The notes beneath the pieces are model-generated. The model was not told where the DNA came from. It did no database searches and saw only the letters and a list, made by a program, of their open reading frames with translations. A stretch of DNA of 29,710 bases from JAQBZY01 sp038117205 (GTDB lineage Bacteria > Pseudomonadota > Alphaproteobacteria > Rhodospirillales > Casp-alpha2). Below are positions 26,038-29,710 of the stretch, in pieces. The stretch is taken from NCBI GenBank assembly GCA_038117205.1, contig JAYOFL010000048.1:1-29710 (forward strand), written 5' to 3'. Every line of letters begins with the position of its first letter. Positions within the stretch are counted from its first letter, which is position 1. A program made the translations under genes and the position numbers.

Positions 26038-27632
26038 GCGGCCTCCCGTCCGGCCGTCCAGAACGGCGGCGCCGCCACCAGGGCCTTCCAATCGGCGATG
26101 AATTCGGCTTCCTGATCGTGCACGCCGCGTGCATACCAGCCGAGCACCTGTCCGGCGCCGAGCACGCGGAGCCGCCGTTCCGCGGCGGTCAGTCCCTTCG
26201 CCGACGTCAGGCTTGCGAGCAGCGTCGCCGCGACCGTCACGTCGTTCAAATGGCCGAACATGTCCTGCATGCGCGACAGGGCCAGCGCCAGCGGACGCAC
26301 GTCCTTCCCCGGAAAGAGCGATTGCAGGAAATCCATCGTGTAGCGGAATTTCTTGAGCTCGATACGGACTTGGTGCCGTTCCTCCGCCGGCATCTTCGCG
26401 AGCTTCCGGCCCCGTTTGCAGAGCCGGCGGAAGGCCCGGTCGACGATGGCGCCGGCGACCTCGCCGATGGGCGAGCGCAGCGGATCGTCGGCGCCGGCGT
26501 TTGGGCCGGACCAGGGACGCGCCTCGATGGCATGCGTGAGTCCGAGCACCGTCCGCGTGAACCGTTCCGAACGGACGGCTGTTCGCGCCTCCTCGTAGGC
26601 GGCGGCGCGGGCCGCTTCGGCGCCAGCCCGTAGGGCGGCGACGGCCTCCGCATCGATGCCGGGGCCGGACACCTTGCCTAGAATGTCGGCGATGAAGACG
26701 TCCCAATCGCGCGCCGGGCCCAGGCTGGCGGCGAGCCATTTGAGATCCGCCGTCACGCCCGCCATGCCGTCCGCGTCGATGAACTTCCTGAAGACGGAGA
26801 ACGCCGAGCGCAGGCGCCGGATCGACACCCGCATCTGATGCACGCCTTCGGGATCCCGTCCGTCCAGGACCGCCGCTTCGTTGCCGAGGATGCCCGTCAG
26901 CGACGTCGCGAAGATGCGCGCCAGGGTGTCCGACACCGTGCGGCCGGCCTCCAGTTGCATCTTGCCGGCCTTGACCGGGCGCGGCCCCTCTTCGCCGTCG
27001 ATCAGCGCGAAGCCGCGTTGCGCCTTGGTGATCAGCGATACGCGAAGGCCGGCGCCGGCCAGCAACGTCGCCAGCTTGGTCAGCGCGGCCGGCGAGCCGT
27101 TCATCAGTTCCAGTTCCATTTCCGAGATCGGCGATTTCCGCCCGCCCGCCGTGACGTGGCCACGGTCGACGGCGATCTCGATCTCGGCGGCGCCGGCCAC
27201 CTTGTCGGCGAAGTGGATGACGGCGGACTTCCGCGTCACCTGCACCAGGAACAGGCGGCGAAGTTCGCCCGGCAGCACGAGACCGAGCCGCGCCCGCGCG
27301 TCGGCCGGCAACGATACCGGCGCCGGACGGGCGCTACGGGCCGGCGTCTCCCACTCGGCGCGGGCGACCAAGGCGCCACTGGCGTCGCTGTCGGCCTTAA
27401 GGGTCTGGACGTACTTTCCGTTCTTCTTGCGGACGCGATAGGCCAGCCGCCGCATGCAGATACGCCGGTCGGCGGTATCGAAGTAACCGGTTTCCAGAGC
27501 GTTCGACTGCCACTGAATACGCCCGCCGACGGCCTTGCGGAGCGCCGCCTCTGCAGCGCGCAGTTGACCCGCCGACCCGGCGAGCTTGATTTCCCGTTCG
27601 ATCGGCGCGGATACGTCCGCTGCTTCTTCCAT
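26022..27632 (-). CDS. CYTH-CHAD domain protein
   Basis: A 536-residue two-domain protein. The N-terminal CYTH triphosphate-tunnel domain (about 8-215) has the ExExK signature as EREIK (Glu12, Glu14, Lys16) and later charged strands such as YRVRKKNGKYVQTLK and EMELELMNG. CYTH enzymes bind and cut tripolyphosphate or related triphosphates. The C-terminal CHAD domain (about 225-510) is a helical bundle with conserved basic patches, HQMRVSIRRLR (265-275) and RHQVRIELKKFRYTMDFL (419-436). CHAD domains bind inorganic polyphosphate and in other bacteria target polyphosphate granules. The ATG at 27632 begins the CYTH signature; the longer frame to 27686 has an unconserved leader. It is the first gene of a three-gene coupled operon with a ParA-like ATPase and an XRE protein. 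Confidence 0.9.
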   Translation of the reverse strand: MEEAADVSAPIEREIKLAGSAGQLRAAEAALRKAVGGRIQWQSNALETGYFDTADRRICMRRLAYRVRKKNGKYVQTLKADSDASGALVARAEWETPARSARPAPVSLPADARARLGLVLPGELRRLFLVQVTRKSAVIHFADKVAGAAEIEIAVDRGHVTAGGRKSPISEMELELMNGSPAALTKLATLLAGAGLRVSLITKAQRGFALIDGEEGPRPVKAGKMQLEAGRTVSDTLARIFATSLTGILGNEAAVLDGRDPEGVHQMRVSIRRLRSAFSVFRKFIDADGMAGVTADLKWLAASLGPARDWDVFIADILGKVSGPGIDAEAVAALRAGAEAARAAAYEEARTAVRSERFTRTVLGLTHAIEARPWSGPNAGADDPLRSPIGEVAGAIVDRAFRRLCKRGRKLAKMPAEERHQVRIELKKFRYTMDFLQSLFPGKDVRPLALALSRMQDMFGHLNDVTVAATLLASLTSAKGLTAAERRLRVLGAGQVLGWYARGVHDQEAEFIADWKALVAAPPFWTAGREAACKRS

Positions 27633-27698
27633 GATTGAAGCCGCCCCCCTGACGCAATGCCCGCGTTCCATGGCGCCACGGGACACTGCGGTGGGTCG

Positions 27699-27726
27699 AT
27701 TGTGCGCACTAAGTGCGTAATATCAA
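27699..27726 (-). promoter_or_regulatory. Promoter with internal dyad, CYTH-CHAD operon
   Basis: On the minus strand a -35 TTGATA (27721-27726) and a -10 CACAAT (27699-27704) are 16 bp apart. The spacer contains a perfect dyad cgcact-a-agtgcg (27705-27717). A protein bound there would block RNA polymerase. The start codon is about 67 nt downstream of the -10. Confidence 0.5.
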
Positions 27727-27775
27727 GTGAAATTCCCCTGACGGTCGCCGGCCGGCAGGCCCTTCGATGGCGTCC

Positions 27776-27804
27776 TTGCCCTCGCCCGAGGACGGCGTTA
27801 TAAA
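27776..27804 (+). promoter_or_regulatory. Promoter of tRNA-Pro
   Basis: A -35 TTGCCC (27776-27781), an exact 17-bp spacer and a -10 TATAAA (27799-27804) lie 17 nt before the tRNA. The GC-rich sequence just after the -10 (gcgcgcc) matches the discriminator of stringently controlled stable-RNA promoters. Confidence 0.75.
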
Positions 27805-27821
27805 GCGCGCCTGCCAGCGGA

Positions 27822-27898
27822 CGGAGTGTAGCTCAGCCTGGTAGAGCACTGTCTTCGGGAGGCAGGGGCCGGTGGTTCGAATCCACTCACTCCGACCA
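27822..27898 (+). tRNA. tRNA-Pro (anticodon CGG)
   Basis: A complete 77-nt cloverleaf: acceptor CGGAGTG with CACTCCG, anticodon stem CTGTC/GGCAG with loop TTCGGGA (anticodon CGG), T arm GGTGG/CCACT around TTCGAAT, discriminator A and encoded CCA. The C1 and A73 identity of proline tRNA is present. The downstream sequence atttttcc gives a short T run. A decayed integrase and foreign-looking DNA follow, so this tRNA is a likely insertion site. Confidence 0.95.
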
Positions 27899-28275
27899 AT
27901 TTTTCCAATAACTTATCGGGTTTTTACAGGTGCCCGATGATATGACCCCCACTATATCCCCACAAAATTCACTTCAATATAGTCCAGCCAACACACTCCG
28001 ATGAGCCTAATGCTGACGCGTTAAGGCTAGGCTGACCTGCCAGCTTGCCAATCAATGTTCGTGTAGGCTGATTATTCGAAAGCCACCCGGGGGGGGACAT
28101 GGGGGTGACCTTTGCTCACAGAGAAAGGCTGCTCAAAAATTTCTGCAACAAATTATCGTTCTGACCGCTTACAGAGGTGAAGCGGATGGCCCTCGGTTGA
28201 GCAACCGAAGTCGCCTGATGACCCTTCTCGGAAATTGAAGAAAGGGGCAAAACGTGTCCGCTCTGCCCCCAGATT
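27899..28275. other. Non-coding, lower-GC region after tRNA-Pro
   Basis: No convincing gene is seen. The base composition drops well below that of the genes to the left. There is a weak hairpin (atcggg...cccgat, 27916-27939) just past the tRNA, an eight-G run (28089-28096) and a small hairpin cggttgagcaaccg near 28194-28207. Short reading frames here have no recognisable motif or ribosome-binding site. Confidence 0.6.
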
Positions 28276-28545
28276 TCAGACGTCGACTTTTTCTGCGATA
28301 TCGAGGGCATCGTCGATCTCTACGCTGAAGTAGCGGACGGTGCTGTCGATCTTCGCGTGCCGGGGCAGCAAATGGATTGCCCGGAGGTTGCTGGTCCGCC
28401 GGTAAATCCGCGTTGCTTTAGTTTGTCTGATGGAGTGCGTGCCCTACTGCGAGGCCAGGCATCGAGACCGATGGAACTCATCCATTTCGACACGGACCGC
28501 GCATATTTGGGAGTAGTTGAGCCGTGCTCCAGGAAACATGGCGAT
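28276..28545 (-). pseudogene. Decayed tyrosine recombinase (integrase remnant)
   Basis: On the minus strand the last 55 codons, ending in TGA at 28276-28278, match the end of the XerC/D-like integrases carried by mobile elements: GTHSIRQTKATRIYRRT, SNLRAIHLL, then HAKIDSTVRYFSVEIDDALD. The catalytic Arg, His and Tyr are all present. Directly upstream the frame is broken by a TAG (28444-28446); the expected preceding residues (YARSVSKWMSSIGLDAW) continue in a second frame, and an upstream MFPGAR stretch in a third. The intact protein would be longer, so the gene is truncated and frameshifted. It reads toward the tRNA-Pro and probably dates from the insertion of an island at that tRNA. Confidence 0.8.
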
Positions 28546-28883
28546 TGGATACAGGTGTTCTGAAGAGTTGCATGGTTTTCCGCCTTGGTTCGGGGAGAAC
28601 GAGCTGGGGCGAACTGCGCGGAAGGGAGAAAATTGCGTGAAACGTTTTAAACTCTAGGCGTTCTGGAGTTATCCCGGATGTGCCAATGGCATCTCATGTA
28701 TCTAGCGGCTCGGTTGTACATTCTCACGCACACCGCCTTAGGTGACTTCGTCCGGGGAAATACTTGTCAGGTATTGACCAGGGGAAAGCCGGCGACTCGA
28801 CTTTCATTCGGTAGGAAGTATATTGATCGCTTCCACGGAATTTGCGGTCAAATCACTCACCAATATCGCGCGAGCCTAAGATC
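28546..28883. other. Gap before the ACP gene
   Basis: No supported gene. The part next to 28546 may hold more of the decayed recombinase (KTMQLFR-like residues on the minus strand). A short plus-strand frame at 28678-28887 has no ribosome-binding site or motif and is not taken as a gene. The promoter of the ACP gene must lie here, but I cannot place it. Confidence 0.5.
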
Positions 28884-29138
28884 ATGAACATACGGAACAT
28901 AGTTCAAACCAAGCTTGCGGCGGTGGTTGCCGAGCACTCACCGATGCCGTTTCCCGATGATATTGATGACGACGACCAGCTGGATATCTTCGGCTTGGAC
29001 TCCCTGGCGTTCATGAATTTGCTCATGGCCATCGAAAAAGAGGTAGGGTTCATACCCCGCGCAATTCTGGAAGGTGACCTTTATCCGGAAACCTTTGGCG
29101 AGCTCGTTTCCGCATACGACGCCGACGGCAATAAATGA
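28884..29138 (+). CDS. Acyl carrier protein
   Basis: An 84-residue acyl carrier protein. The phosphopantetheine attachment serine is Ser40 in LDIFGLDSLAFMNLLMAI, the classic DSL motif after a four-helix-bundle-like start, followed by VGFIPRAILEGDLYPETFGELV. It holds acyl intermediates as thioesters on a 4'-phosphopantetheine arm. The very acidic loop PDDIDDDDQLD is typical. It is not the housekeeping AcpP, which lies next to fatty-acid genes and has a different surrounding sequence. The ATG at 28884 begins the usual ACP N-terminus; a longer frame from 28842 is less likely. Its stop overlaps the start of an acyl-adenylating ligase by 4 bp, so the pair is translated together and the ligase probably supplies the acid loaded onto this carrier. 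Confidence 0.88.
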   Translation: MNIRNIVQTKLAAVVAEHSPMPFPDDIDDDDQLDIFGLDSLAFMNLLMAIEKEVGFIPRAILEGDLYPETFGELVSAYDADGNK

Positions 29139-29710
29139 AAGCCGCCGATCTCCCGCTGTCCTACAACATGTGTGCGATTCTTGAGCACAACCTCGAGACG
29201 CGCGCCGACAAGACGGCCCTCTTCAGCCATGATGGGTCGTTGACCTTCCGCGAGGTGTCTTATCAGTCGAACCAGATCGGCAACGCCCTTTTGCGATCCG
29301 GCGTCCAATTCGGCGATTGTGTCGCCATTCTTTGCCCTGATCGGCCGGAGTGGGTGACAGCATTCTTCGCCATCACGAAGATCGGCGGCATCGCGCTCGG
29401 CATGAATACGCTGCTCAAGACCGAAGAGTATGACTACATCCTGGGGGACTCGCGCGCCCGCGTGTTGATTGTACACGAGGGTCTGCTGGGCGCGATCGAG
29501 CCTGCGCTCACCAATCACACGACGCTCGAGCGTGTCATCGTCATCGGCGAGGCGCCGGACGGCGACTACACGGCGTTTGACGACTGGATTGATGGCGAGG
29601 ACGAAACCCTCGAGCCCGCCCGCACGCACCGCGATGATTTCTGTTCGTTGCATTATTCAAGCGGCACCACGGGCATGCCGAAAGGCGTGCTGCACGCCCA
29701 CAAGGACTAT
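29135..29710 (+). CDS. AMP-dependent acyl-CoA/acyl-ACP ligase, N-terminal part (truncated by window edge)
   Basis: The first 192 residues of an adenylate-forming enzyme; the rest is outside the window. Visible is the start MKAADLPLSYNMCAILEHN, LTFREVSYQSNQIGNALLRSG, the domain LCPDRPEWVTAFFAITKIGG and the AMP/phosphate loop YSSGTTGMPKGVLHAH (174-189). The family activates an acid with ATP and transfers it to CoA or to the phosphopantetheine of a carrier protein. The N-terminal resemblance to benzoate-CoA ligases makes an aromatic or short acid plausible, but the missing C-terminal part is needed to decide. The ATG at 29135 overlaps the ACP stop (ATGA), and the close coupling suggests this enzyme charges that carrier. 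Confidence 0.88.
   Translation, partial: MKAADLPLSYNMCAILEHNLETRADKTALFSHDGSLTFREVSYQSNQIGNALLRSGVQFGDCVAILCPDRPEWVTAFFAITKIGGIALGMNTLLKTEEYDYILGDSRARVLIVHEGLLGAIEPALTNHTTLERVIVIGEAPDGDYTAFDDWIDGEDETLEPARTHRDDFCSLHYSSGTTGMPKGVLHAHKDY

Noticed and set aside
27994..28001. Eight-base match to the tRNA-Pro 3' end (cactccga) about 100 bp downstream
   Set aside because: Too short to call an att repeat; eight bases are expected by chance in this much sequence.
28089..28096. Run of eight G as a possible phase-variable tract
   Set aside because: It lies in non-coding sequence with no promoter or gene beside it.
28116..28310. Short minus-strand frame near the integrase remnant (64 codons)
   Set aside because: No motif and no ribosome-binding site, and it starts within the decayed recombinase in a different frame.
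28678..28887. Plus-strand frame of 69 codons upstream of the ACP gene
   Set aside because: No recognisable domain or Shine-Dalgarno; it overlaps the start of the ACP gene in another frame.

Overview
The window is high-GC bacterial DNA, and its gene content and gene order point to an alphaproteobacterium, probably of the Rhodospirillales type. Clues are the neighbouring ispB, methyltransferase, S49 peptidase, glyQ, glyS and ppdK genes, the tRNA sequences, a DUF1194 protein and a Rhodospirillales-like lipoprotein. Most of it (about 0.5-27.9 kb) is ordinary, densely packed chromosome. Both ends look accessory.

Left edge (1-516): the 3' end of a tyrosine-recombinase integrase faces the 3' end of a minus-strand tRNA-Met(CAT). 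The space between them holds tandem 10-mers and a terminator hairpin. This is the usual look of an integrated element that extends left of the window. Next come a secreted DUF1194 (VWA-like) protein and a small lipoprotein (0.68-1.96 kb).

2.07-9.85 kb: a minus-strand run starts at a promoter near 9.9 kb. It reads GT9 heptosyltransferase-like, GT2, two GT4-like glycosyltransferases, an AsnB-type amidotransferase, dihydroorotase (pyrC) and an AcuI-type reductase. The first five genes overlap or are 2 bp apart and probably build or modify a surface glycan such as the LPS core. Diverging from this run is a YgfZ-like folate-binding protein. A 1172-residue hybrid histidine kinase (2 TM, PAS, HisKA/HATPase, two REC, Hpt) and a divergent methyltransferase follow.

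15.1-25.1 kb: housekeeping genes on the minus strand, namely a HIT hydrolase, pyruvate phosphate dikinase, glycyl-tRNA synthetase beta and alpha subunits, a small membrane zinc-ribbon protein, an S49 peptidase and an apparent DUF2007-methyltransferase fusion. The divergent ispB-type polyprenyl diphosphate synthase faces them. Three REP/REPIN-like inverted repeats lie in the gaps of this block.

25.2-27.7 kb: a compact minus-strand operon, CYTH-CHAD then a ParA-like ATPase then a small XRE regulator. Its genes overlap, and a perfect 13-bp dyad sits exactly between the -35 and -10 of its likely promoter. CHAD proteins bind polyphosphate and ParA-like ATPases position cellular cargo, so this is the best candidate here for an undescribed system (polyphosphate granule positioning). 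That is inference only.

Right edge (27.8-29.7 kb): tRNA-Pro(CGG) with a clear promoter, then about 1 kb of lower-GC DNA with a decayed tyrosine recombinase. After that come an acyl carrier protein and the start of a translationally overlapping AMP-dependent acyl ligase that runs off the window, probably the beginning of an acquired biosynthetic island.
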